Positions 23,691-33,480 of a DNA stretch of 64,000 nucleotides are shown here, one piece after another (the first letter of the stretch is position 1; the number at the start of each line of letters is the position of its first letter). Under the pieces are notes generated by a model. The model saw nothing but the letters and a program-made list of their open reading frames with translations. It was not told the origin of the DNA and did not search any database. A program made the position numbers and the translations under genes. Origin of the DNA: Isoperla grammatica (taxonomy: Eukaryota; Arthropoda; Insecta; Plecoptera; Perlodidae). The stretch is taken from positions 42,921,037-42,985,036 of the forward strand of contig OX246745.1 of NCBI GenBank assembly GCA_945910005.1, written 5' to 3'.

Positions 23691-25400
23691 AACAACGTCT
23701 AACTTATCGTGTGTACTGCACTTTCAAATATAATCCTAGCCAAAAAGGTAGACCTTATATCCCGGAACAACGCCGAATCAGAGTGTTGGTTGATACACTT
23801 CATAATTCTATTCAAAATACATGTTTTTAGGTTCGTCAATACATTCTACTGAATGCACCGTTGATCCCGTGGATTACACGGGAAATGATAAGGCGTTGTT
23901 CCAGTGGAATAAAGACTCAGGGGCGGCTCGCCCATAAGGGCACACGGGCATGTGCCCTCCCTTCCCTCCCGCCAACCACCAACAATCACTCACATTAATT
24001 ACGAGTTGTGGTTTTGTGGTATGTTTACATAAAATCGAAAAGTCTGTAATTGTAATGTGCACATTCAAATAAAGGCGCGGTGCGCTGACTTATCCAGGCA
24101 GACGGCAGTACCCGAAGTCTCCGACGGAGTTCGTTACGGTTACGTTTTAGCTACCATTATCGCTGGCCGCCGCGTATTTGGGTTTATCGCGTCTTGCATT
24201 TAGTTGCCTGGTGACTCGGTGAGCCCATGCCGATAACACTCATACCGCGCATGCGCAGTTACGTTTTTCCGATGATAAGTGAGTTGAGACGGCAGATTTT
24301 ACATGACGAATGAGCATGGTTTGTCGTGAGCCCCAGTACGGAGCGAGGCGCCGTTTATGTAAGTACGTGTGGGCGTGGTGTTGTCAGTTGTGTGTAGACA
24401 GGTGGTTGTCTTTGTTCTATAGTGTAGTGCGTGTGCGTGTTGTGTTGTGTCACTGTGTGATGTGTCGCTTTTGACTTTGTAGTAATAGTCAAACAAAATG
24501 AAAGAGGTGAGGCACGTCATAAACATTTGAATTATGAAGAGAGACTGGTAGCACAGACATTAGGCCGACCAAGGCCTGACTTGTGTATAACTCAGATATG
24601 CCAAATTAAAAATAGACTTCTAAAAGTAACTTCTTAGCACTAGTTTACAGACATTAAATTATCAAGTAAGTTTGCATGTGCTGTTGTTTATTATCTTCTA
24701 AATGAAGACTATTGTTCGGTTTAGGTGTTTGTATTTATTTAGGTTATATATATTTAATCCACTTCCCATTATTACTCTTGATTCACCCCCCTCCCTCCCC
24801 TTCATTTACCCAGTATACGTAATAGTGTTTCGAGAGAATTGCGCATCCCTATATGCGCAGTCACGTGATACTATCAGCGTGGACTGCTTACCGTGACGAC
24901 GAGGGAGAACACACTTGCCTGTCAACTATCAACAACAGAACATCGCATACAGAGATACGTGAGTACCCATATATTTCTTGTCTCCCCTCCCTATGGGTAC
25001 GGCCCCTTGTTCCCTATCCCTATAATAGTGGATTCGGCCCCAACGTAATTATTACTCGTTTTGTTTTTGGTTATTGGTAAGTCATTATTTTGTATGCACC
25101 CCCCCCCCCCCCTTTTCCAAGAAGAAGAAAGTTCGGCAAACCCGAACCGGCGAAAATATCAAGTAGGCATAGGACGCACCCACCTACTGTACCACTATAA
25201 CTACCCTTTTTAAATGTTAACTGATTCGTGCCCTACCCATTTCAAACCCCACAAGCCGCCACTGAAAGTAGACACATATTTTGCGATGTTCCGGTGGATC
25301 TACGTCGAAAAAGATTCGGCATTGTTCCGGGATACAAGGTCTACTTTTTTGTTAGGACTATACTTGAAAATGCAGTACACACGATCTATTCGACGTTATT
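23691..25400. mobile_element. Inverted-repeat element split by an insertion
   Basis: Arms at 23691-23779 and 25313-25400 are inverted copies of each other, about 85% identical by eye. Both contain GATTCGGC, TTGTTCCGGGATA, AAGGTCTAC and TGCAGTACACACGAT. A third partial copy (GCGTTGTTCCAGTGGAATAA) lies at 23893-23912. A hAT-like element occupies 23918-25264 between the arms. Removing it would leave a short fold-back structure, which suggests an older palindromic element hit by a younger insertion. Family unassigned. Confidence 0.55.
23918..25264. mobile_element. Putative hAT-like element, 1.35 kb
   Basis: The left end reads CAGGGGCGGCTCG and the right end, inverted, CAGTGGCGGCTTG. The flanks (TAAAGACT and AAAGTAGA) do not form a clean 8-bp duplication, so the two ends may belong to different insertions. 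The interior contains an NRF1-like GCGCATGCGCA (near 24247), a GT-rich stretch (24340-24480) and a C-run (about 25099-25112). No transposase domain was recognised. Confidence 0.4.
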
Positions 25401-25552
25401 CCATTCGACGCTATTGAGCGCCCTCATACGGGGACGTAATGGACTCATTGATATACGATATACGGAGCGATTACCACACATGCAGCCCGTTGGAACCAAG
25501 GCGTGATATACGTATAGTCATTGTCTAGGTCCGTATTCATAGTCGATACATC

Positions 25553-25860
25553 ATATACCCACAGTATAAAGAGGATACAGTAGCGAAACTTGGGAGAGAT
25601 TCCATCGGCAAACTCCTGCGCGCGCAGCTACGGTCGCCCTGGCGGCGAGTTATCCGAGTTAGCTCATATTGCAGGCGAGGAGCGCGGCGAGGGGTGGCGA
25701 GGAGGTATCCCTCTCCCCCTCCCCCCAGGTCTCGTCCATGGTCTCGTTGAGTTTGGTCTAACCCACCGCTACGAACGCCACCCGCTTCCGTGCCGCAAGT
25801 CGTCTGCTGTGCCAGGCATGGCACTTTCGCTACTGTATCCTCTTTATACTGTGATATACC
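25553..25860. mobile_element. 294-bp MITE with 29-bp TIRs and 7-bp TSD
   Basis: The element proper is 25560-25853. Its terminal inverted repeats are 29 bases long and identical, beginning CACAGTATAAAGAGG and ending ACAGTAGCGAAA. The flanks ATATACC (25553-25559) and ATATACC (25854-25860) are a perfect 7-bp direct repeat. The GC-rich interior contains open frames of about 100 codons on both strands with no recognised domain. Terminal sequence and duplication length do not match a superfamily I can name with confidence. The intact repeats suggest fairly recent mobility. Confidence 0.82.
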
Positions 25861-26031
25861 TGTATACAAATATATCGTTTTTTATATACAAAATTGATTA
25901 ATAACACATATACAAGTAAAATAATTCGTTTGCAAACTTGAAGTGTCAATGGGCTGTAGGTTGACTGTAATACGGAGCTTAAAAAGCTATCGATATTACT
26001 AAAACATGACTGTGTAGGTCGAGGGGCTCAC

Positions 26032-27181
26032 CTATAGCAACGCAGGTTTTGAACGGCATCTGAGGCGCCAGTTGTCCCGCTGCCATGGCAATGTATGCAA
26101 TAAGGAAGCTTGCAGTGTGCGCCATCAGGTTGTTGCCATGGAGGCTGCGAAGAGCCGGCGAAATAGCGTAAACCACCAGCGTAGCAGTAAGGAACACAGC
26201 ACCAATGACGAACAACACTCCGAAAAGTGTTCCTTTCTTCTCAACTTTAATAGGAACGTCATACTCACAGTACACTAGATTCCGAACTCGCGTACCATCC
26301 CCATATTCTGTTATCTCTGCACAGTAGTCTTTATACGGTAGTTTTACTTTAGCCCCCAATTTATCAATGTGGATGTTGCCATTCTCCAACATCCAAAATT
26401 TATACTGATGTTCGATGGACGGATTGAGAAGTATCGGACTTATGTCGTGGTCACAACGTTGTTTCCCTATCAGAGTATTGAAGTTTGAGTCACCACTGGC
26501 ATTCAACAGCTGGGGCCGCCAATCTTCTGTTACATTACTACTGTTACCACCAAAAGCACAATGGCCACCATTTTCAGTTTTAATTAGCTTTCCCAGAGCG
26601 CAACATTTCCTTACACATGGTTTTGTTAGACAAGGACATAGTTTGATTATATGGTCATCCAAATTGCGGTTTGTACTGTTTGTTTGAATGCCTCGAAGAT
26701 TGACGCGGTCCACGCAGTATGAAATGCTGGGGTAAGAACTGTTGCTGTCGGTCTCAGCGTTGTCGTACACCACTAATGTCCCGTCATCTAGAAACACGTC
26801 TCCGATTAACAGTTGGCTTGTATGGAAGCTGCAAGGGAGATTGGCTCCATACTTTACTTGTAGGGGAAACTCTCCCCTTAGGAACGAGTTGTGCGGAGAC
26901 AGAACCTTGAGAGAATCTGCGGAGAGTATCTGAATGTCTTGCGGGAACCACCATGGTAGATCAGTGTTGTCAACGATCTCAGGACGAGTCTCATTAGTTG
27001 TATTGTTGGGGCTTGATGATATGTTGTAATAATTATTGTTTGTTACGTCAATACAAGTTTCGAAATTTTTATCTAATTGCTGGTGTAATGGACAGCATTT
27101 CTGAAGTGTAAACCCTGCTACGTTTGAGGTAAATGTCAATAGAAGAATTGCGTAAATGTGTTTTTTTACGTCAACCATCAT
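26032..27181 (-). CDS. Methuselah-like GPCR exon 1 (ectodomain, TM1-TM2)
   Basis: Encodes 383 residues plus one base of a split codon. The ATG chosen (27179-27181) is the first in frame; the codon two positions upstream is TTG. Residues 1-23 look like a signal peptide (KKHIYAILLL core, likely cut near AG|F). The ectodomain (24-315) has 14 cysteines, including C29-C30 and the CPC/CVRKCC cluster at 182-194 typical of Methuselah ectodomains, plus N-glycosylation sequons at N53, N60, N63, N147, N168, N213, N216 and N227. TM1 spans about 318-340; the intracellular loop LRSLHGNNLMAH leads into TM2 (about 350-372); C380 is the conserved cysteine before TM3. The exon ends at a donor (ATAG|GTGAG) and continues in exon 2. 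By family, it is a surface receptor acting through heterotrimeric G proteins; the ligand is unknown. The frame is intact here. Confidence 0.9.
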
Positions 27182-27256
27182 AAACAAAACGCTGAGATTG
27201 CTGAAGGCGTAGCCGGCGGTTTGGTGTGATTTCCTATAAATATATATCTATTTATA
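27182..27256 (-). promoter_or_regulatory. Candidate TATA/Inr core promoter of receptor gene
   Basis: On the minus strand TATAAATA lies at 27256-27249. An initiator match TCACACC (YYANWYY) has its A at 27227, 29 bases downstream of the first T of the TATA box. This would give a 5' untranslated leader of about 46 bases before the ATG at 27181. Spacing and both motifs fit a metazoan focused promoter. A second TATA-like stretch at 27236-27248 leaves some ambiguity. Confidence 0.5.
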
Positions 27257-27653
27257 ACTCCAACTATGTGATTAATTTCCAGTTTTGTTTCTTCACATAC
27301 CTCCTTGAAGTAGGTTATTTGTTGCGTTAGTGTACAGTAGGCCTACAATCGATAGCTACTTCGCAATCATCTACCATGTTATTCTGCTAGTGCTTAACTA
27401 TGTCAAAGGTGATAGCCTCTTCATTTTCAACACTGACAGCTGCATACAATGCTGTACTGCAATGATGTTTAAACTCTTAAATCATATTTAGGTTCCTTTT
27501 CGTACTATTGCTTGTTATTAAGTTGTTAATTATGCTATTGGTAATATTGGTTTACAATAACAACTCAATGTTTGGCAATGACAACCTTGACTTCCCAAAT
27601 CAACTCAATATGTCAGTCATGTTTGGGTTTGCCTCTCGAAATGTTTTGAATTT
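27257..27653. other. Upstream flank of receptor gene
   Basis: AT-rich DNA upstream of the candidate promoter. No exon or repeat recognised up to the assembly gap. Confidence 0.5.
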
Positions 27654-27853
27654 NNNNNNNNNNNNNNNNNNNNNNNNNNNNNNNNNNNNNNNNNNNNNNN
27701 NNNNNNNNNNNNNNNNNNNNNNNNNNNNNNNNNNNNNNNNNNNNNNNNNNNNNNNNNNNNNNNNNNNNNNNNNNNNNNNNNNNNNNNNNNNNNNNNNNNN
27801 NNNNNNNNNNNNNNNNNNNNNNNNNNNNNNNNNNNNNNNNNNNNNNNNNNNNN
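27654..27853. other. Assembly gap, 200 N
   Basis: Exactly 200 undetermined bases, which looks like a fixed-size scaffolding gap rather than a measured one. Reading frames drawn through it are meaningless. Confidence 0.99.
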
Positions 27854-28513
27854 AATCATCTTTATCTTCATGTATCACCCACTCATCGTCTCGATTAGCT
27901 AAGCTTAAAAAATATGAGGTAAAAAACGCAGATATTATCACCATCAGTACTTAGTAGCGTAGATGCCTCCAGTGGTTCACAGGAAGTCCAGTGGCGGCCC
28001 CGACCATACAAATTTGGGGCCATGGCCCCCGCGAGCGTTAAGGGGTGGGTGGGTGGGTAGGTAGGTAAGTTGGTCGAAACCATAAATTAAAAAGGTAATT
28101 GTAAAACCAAATGAGTTGTAAAGAATATGATAATGCTTATCTACAAAATACTAATACAGAAACACTACTAATACAACAACTCGGCGTAAAATAGAGTACA
28201 CAATCATCTTTCCTTAAAAGCCAAAACGATTTACAAACAAATCATTCTAATTGCGCGCTTAAAAGAAAATGGAGGAAATAGAGAAAACATATTCATTTTA
28301 TTACGCCGATAACTTAAGTTTCGATTTTTATATGTGTGTATAAAACGTGAAATAACCACCTCTGGTGGCCGTGGCATCGCCCCACAACCCCCCTGACTTC
28401 GAATCTTCACCCCATCCCATTACTCCATTATGAATACTGTCTACTCTAGAATACCTAAATGCGCATACTGATAAAATCCAGTTATCTTCTTTTAAATCCC
28501 ATATTAATTGTTT

Positions 28514-29158
28514 ACAATAAACAGGCGCGTAGGAAGGGGGGGGGGGGGGGGAGATCCCCCCCCCCTCCACTTTTTCCTGTGACCCACACGATTTAGCGTT
28601 TTAGGCACATCCTGACATACAATACCACACGAATACCCGGGTAAACATCCACCAACTAAATTTCATATTTCACCAGTGAATAATAATTGCAGAAACACAG
28701 AGGGCCCCACGCCCCGGAGAAAGCCAAGATCTTAGGTTGGAATTCATAGTCGGCCCCTACACCTAGGGGCGCCCATTGTTACCAAGGTAACAATTGTTTG
28801 CATGTTATTTCCCATAAACAAAACCAATCCATAGCAACAATGGGTGCCCCTAGGTGTAGGGGCCGACTATGAATTCCAACCTTAGTCACAAGATACATTT
28901 CCTCTGCATTTGTTTGCACTTTGTAGCATTACAAAATAAAAGCGAATGGGTGCTTGAAGGTCAGTGGCGTAATTAGGAAAGGGGCGGGTTAAGGCCCTCA
29001 AAACGTATTTATTTAAGCCTAAAAATCCAGGAATAACTAATATAGCCATGAAATTTTTCGCCTTCGGCGAAAATGCCTCCGGCGGCTGGAGCTCCGCCCC
29101 AGACCCCGCGAGTTGTTCGCGCTTCGCGCTCACAAGTTCCTACGCGCCTGACAATAAA
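28514..29158. mobile_element. Inner hAT element with perfect 8-bp TSD
   Basis: The element is 28522-29150 (629 bp). Both ends carry a perfect 14-bp inverted repeat, CAGGCGCGTAGGAA. The flanking octamers are identical: ACAATAAA at 28514-28521 and 29151-29158, the length expected for hAT transposition. A long G-run next to a C-run lies just inside the left end, and a GC-rich imperfect-palindrome zone just inside the right end. No transposase, so it is non-autonomous. Another hAT-like start motif (CAGTGGCGTAATTAGG) at 28962 hints at further nesting. Confidence 0.85.
28732..28884. mobile_element. 147-bp Harbinger-like MITE, TTA target duplication
   Basis: The element is 28735-28881. Its inverted repeats are about 46 bases with one mismatch, beginning GGTTGGAATTCATAGTCGGC, and leave a loop of about 55 bases. 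TTA flanks both sides (28732-28734 and 28882-28884), as expected for PIF/Harbinger-type insertion. It sits wholly inside the inner hAT element, so it inserted later. The single-stranded form would fold into a long hairpin. Confidence 0.8.
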
Positions 29159-29774
29159 TAGATACCTAGTCAATATTACATAACACGAATAAACTTAATC
29201 ATTTAGAATTTAAATATTACCATGTATATTGGTGAAGTCAGTAATCGTATTTGGCGCTCGCTTACTGTCGGCTCACCAACGTTTCAATTATAATTATGTT
29301 TTTAGTAACACAATTGTGTTAATTAACAACACACATTATTTTATTAGAACAAATTTTCTTTTTATTTCATTCTAAACTAATAACGTGTTATAAACATTTT
29401 CCACCCCTTCCTCTTAATCCTATTCAATTTCAAAGAATCACGAAAATAAAATTATTTAAGAGCCATGCATCAATGCATTACACTTACAATGGAAGAAAAC
29501 CTGAAAAGCAAACAAGTTACACATTGCCAGACTGCCTCTACTCCTCTACAAACGCTTAAATCCTCATTAAAAAAACTCTATACAAATTTTTCGCCTGCGG
29601 CGCTGTTGTGGGGGGCATCCCCCCCACACCCCCCATTCATTCGCACCCGAAGTCGATTTCCACGCCGTCGGTGGTGGGTGGTATATGCTACGAATTTGGC
29701 CCCGGGCATATCAAGGGGGTCGGGCCGCCACTGACAGGAACCGACGTCATAGTTCCTCGGAGCCAATCAGCGGG

Positions 29775-29940
29775 CAGTGTTGGGTAAGTTCCTTAAAAAA
29801 TAGACCTAGTTCCAGTTCCACGCAAGGCAAAAGGAACTCTTTCCAGTTCCAAGTTCCTCTAAAAAAAAAGGAACTGGGGCGTTCCTTAGTTCCTTTCAAA
29901 ATGGAACTAAGTTCCTAAATAGTTCCTTTCTGCAAACAAC
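29775..29940. mobile_element. GTTCC-rich transposon terminus (solo end)
   Basis: CAGTGTTGGGTAAGTTCC at 29775 resembles the start of a known type of hAT terminus. It is followed by about 150 bases dense in GTTCC and its complement GGAAC, the subterminal transposase-binding pattern typical of such elements. No inverted partner end was seen before the satellite begins at 30201. Confidence 0.4.
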
Positions 29941-30200
29941 CATTTTTCTTTGGATATTGCCGAGCAATATACTAGGCCTAGCCATCGACTCAATAGTTAT
30001 AATCCGGATTTATGCTTAATATACACCAAGAACATTGACTAAAAGTAAGAGGTTATTTTATGTTGTTAATTCTTAATGCATTACAACTTACATTAATTAT
30101 TAATAACTATTACAATTAATTTAGATAAAGTTTTTAATTAAATTCAATGTCAAGGGTTTGCAAATAACGCCGAAAATATGGTTGAGATTTGTTGCCGATT
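29941..30200. other. AT-rich spacer before the satellite
   Basis: About 260 bases of AT-rich DNA with no recognised gene. The satellite begins abruptly at 30201 with a full-length monomer. Confidence 0.6.
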
Positions 30201-31100
30201 ACCATAGCATATGTCAAGTCAGTGAAGCATCGCCTGTACCATAGCATATGTCAAGTCAGTGAAGCATCGCCTGTACCATAGCATATGTCAAGTCAGTGAA
30301 GCATCGCCTGTACCATAGCATATGTCAAGTCAGTGTAGCATCACCTGTACCATAGCATATGTCAAGTCAGTGAAGCATCGCCTGTACCATAGCATATGTC
30401 AAGTCAGTGAAGCATCGCCTGTACCATAGCATATGTCAAGTCAGTGAAGCATCGCCTGTACCATAGCATATGTCAAGTCAGTGTAGCATCACCTGTACCA
30501 TAGCATATGTCAAGTCAGTGAAGCATCGCCTGTACCATAGCATATGTCAAGTCAGTGTAGCATCGCCTGTACCATAGCATATGTCAAGTCAGTGTAGCAT
30601 CGCCTGTACCATAGCATATGTCAAGTCAGTGAAGCATCGCCTGTACCATAGCATATGTCAAGTCAGTGTAGCATCGCCTGTACCATAGCATATGTCAAGT
30701 CAGTGAAGCATCGCCTGTACCATAGCATATGTCAAGTCAGTGAAGCATCGCCTGTACCATAGCATATGTCAAGTCAGTGTAGCATCGCCTGTACCATAGC
30801 ATATGTCAAGTCAGTGAAGCATCGCCTGTACCATAGCATATGTCAAGTCAGTGAAGCATCGCCTGTACCATAGCATATGTCAAGTCAGTGAAGCATCGCC
30901 TGTACCATAGCATATGTCAAGTCAGTGTAGCATCGCCTGTACCATAGCATATGTCAAGTCAGTGAAGCATCGCCTGTACCATAGCATATGTCAAGTCAGT
31001 GAAGCATCGCCTGTACCATAGCATATGTCAAGTCAGTGTAGCATCACCTGTACCATAGCATATGTCAAGTCAGTGAAGCATCGCCTGTACCATAGCATAG
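30201..31100. repeat. Homogeneous left-edge block of 37-mers
   Basis: About 24 consecutive 37-bp monomers without length change, differing almost only at two sites (GAAGC/GTAGC and TCGCC/TCACC). The array becomes much more diverse after about 31,100, where 43-bp and 35-bp classes appear. This suggests recent local amplification at the edge. Confidence 0.85.
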
Positions 31101-31379
31101 GTCTAGTCAGTGACACATCGCCTGAACCATAGCATATGTCAAGTCAGTGAATCATCACCTGTACCATAGCATATGTCAAGTCAGTGTAGCATCACCTGTA
31201 CCATAGCATATGTCAAGTCAGTGAAGCATCGCCTGTACCATAGCATATGTCAAGTCAGTGTAGCATCGCCTGTACCATAGCATATGTCAAGTCAGTGAAG
31301 CATCACCTGTACCATAGCATATGTCAAGTCAGTGAAGCATCGCCTGTACCATAGCATATGTCAAGTTAGTGAAGCATCG

Positions 31380-33480
31380 CCTGTACCATAGCATATGTCA
31401 AGTCAGTGAAGCTTCCACATCGCCTGTACTATAGCATATGTCAAGTCAGTGAAGCATCACCTGTACCATAGCATATGTCAAGTCAGTGAAGCTCCTACAT
31501 CGCCTGTATCATAGCATATGTCAAGTCAGTGAAGCATCACCTGTACCATAGCATATGTCAAGTCTGTGACATCGCCTGAACCATAGCATATGTCAAGTCA
31601 GTGAAGCTCCCACATCGCCTGTACTATAGCATATGTCAGTCAGTGAAGCATCACCTGTACCATAGCATATGTCTAGTCATTGAAGCTCCTACATCGCCTG
31701 TATCATAGCATATGTCAAGTCAGTGAAGCATCGCCTGTACCATAGCATATGTCAAGTCTGTGACATCGCCTGAACCATAGCATATGTCAAGTCAGTGTAG
31801 CTCCCACATCGCCTGTACCACAGCATATGTCAAGTCAGTGAAGCATCGCCTGTACCATAGCATATGTCAAGTCAGTAAAGCATCACCTGTACCATAGCAT
31901 ATGTCAAGTCAGTGAAGCTCCCACATCGCCTGTACCATAGCATATATCAAGTCAGTGTAGCATCACCTGTACCATAGCATATGTCAAGTCAGTGAAGCTC
32001 CCACATCGCCTGTACCATAGCATATGTCAAGTCAGTGACATCGCCTGTACCATAGCATATGTCAAGTCAGTGAAGCTCCCACATCGCCTGTATCATAGCA
32101 TATGTCAAGTCAGTGTAGCATCGCCTGTACCATAGCATATGTCAAGTCAGTGAAGCATCGCCTGTACCATAGCATATGTCAAGTCAGAGAAGCGTCACCT
32201 GTACCATAGCATATGTCAAGTCAGTAAAGCATCGCCTGTACCATAGCATATGTCAAGTCAGTGAAGCTCCCACATCGCCTGTATCATAGCATATGTAAAG
32301 TCAGTGAAGCATCACCTGTACCATAGCATATGTCAAGTCAGAGAAGCGTCACCTGTACCATAGCATATGTCAAGTCAGTGAAGCATCACCTGTACCATAG
32401 CATATGTCAAGTCAGAGAAGCATCGCCTGTACCATAGCATATGTCAAGTCAGTGAAGCATCACCTGTACCATAGCATATGTCAAGTCAGAGAAGCATCGC
32501 CTGTACCATAGCATATGTCAAGTCAGAGAAGCGTCACCTGTACCATAGCAGATGTCAAGTCAGTGAAGCGTCACCTGTACCATAGCATATGTCAAGTCAG
32601 TAAAGCTCCCACATCGCCTGTACCATAGCATATGTCAAGTCAGTGAAGCATCGCCTGTACCATGGCATATGTCAAGTCAGTGAAGCTCCCACATCGCCTG
32701 TACCATAGCATATGTCAAGTCAGTGAAGTATCACCTGTACCATAGCATATGTCAAGTCAGTGACATCGCCTGAACCATAGCATATGTCAAGTCAGTGAAG
32801 CATCGCCTGTACCATAGCATATGTCAAGTCAGTGAAGCATCGCCTGTACCATAGCATATGTCAAGTCAGTGTAGCATCGCCTGTACCATAGCATATGTCA
32901 AGTCAGTGAAGCATCGCCTGTACCATAGCATATGTCAAGTCAGTGTAGCATCACCTGTACCATAGCATATGTCAAGTCAGTGAAGCTCCCACATCGCCTG
33001 TACCATAGCATATGTCAAGTCAGTGTTGCATCGCCTGTACCATAGCATATGTCAAGTCAGTGTAGCATCACCTGTACCAAAGCATATGTCAAGTCAGTGA
33101 AGCATCGCCTGTACCATAGCATATGTCAAGTCAGTGTAGCATCACCTATACCATAGCATATGTCAAGTCAGTGAAGCTCCCACATCGCCTGTACCATAGC
33201 ATATGTCAAGTCAGTGTTGCATCGCCTGTACCATAGCATATGTCAAGTCAGTGTAGCATCGCCTGAACCATAGCATATGTCAAGTCAGTGAAGCATCACC
33301 TGTACCATAGCATATGTCAAGTCAGTGTTGCATCGCCTGTACCATAGCATATGTCAAGTCAGTGTAGCATGACCTGTACCATAGCATATGTCAAGTCAGT
33401 GAAGCTTCCACATCGCCCGTACCATAGCATATATCAATCAGTGTAGCATCGCCTGTACTATAGCATATGTCAAGTCAGTA
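31380..33480. repeat. Satellite segment duplicated about 8.3 kb away
   Basis: Distinctive variants recur in the same order in 39,680-42,400. GCTTCCACATCGCCTGTACT is at 31411 and 39713, and AGTCTGTGACATCGCC is at 31561 and 39863; both pairs are 8,302 bases apart. Further on the offset drifts through internal insertions and deletions, and the marker AATAAGG at 35454 and 43736 is 8,282 apart. Confidence 0.8.

Larger units (their letters stand above)
19641..26031 (-). other. Receptor intron 1 (6.4 kb, phase 1)
   Basis: Bounded by the exon 1 donor (GTGAG at 26031) and the exon 2 acceptor (AG at 19641-19642). It carries a 13-bp array, a 5S-derived SINE, an inverted-repeat element apparently interrupted by a hAT-like insertion, and a 294-bp MITE. 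The remaining stretches (19926-20995, 21385-23690, 25401-25552) are AT-rich and hold no recognised gene. The intron assignment depends on the two exons belonging to one transcript, which their matching phase and domain order support. Confidence 0.8.
27988..29733. mobile_element. Outer hAT-like element of a nested cluster
   Basis: The left end CAGTGGCGGCCCCGACC (27988) faces an inverted right end CAGTGGCGGCCCGACC (29733). Further in, both ends share AAATT and GGGGCC blocks. A 7-bp direct repeat ACAGGAA flanks it (27978-27984 and 29734-29740), but three extra bases (GTC) sit between the left copy and the terminus, so the duplication is imperfect. The right subterminal TTTTTCGCCTGCGGCG resembles that of the inner element (TTTTTCGCCTTCGGCG), suggesting related families. 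A GGTGGGTGGGTAGG run lies at 28045-28068. No transposase seen. Confidence 0.5.

Noticed and set aside
25537..25901. Overlapping frames of 103-110 codons on both strands
   Set aside because: They lie inside the 294-bp MITE and include its inverted repeats. No transposase or other domain is visible.
25979..26031. Extension of the receptor reading frame past 26032
   Set aside because: The open frame continues 17 more codons, but these lie beyond a consensus donor and read unlike TM3, while exon 2 at 19562-19640 supplies TM3 in the correct phase.
27508..27954. Frames spanning the N gap
   Set aside because: The interior is undetermined sequence, so continuity of the frame is not evidence.
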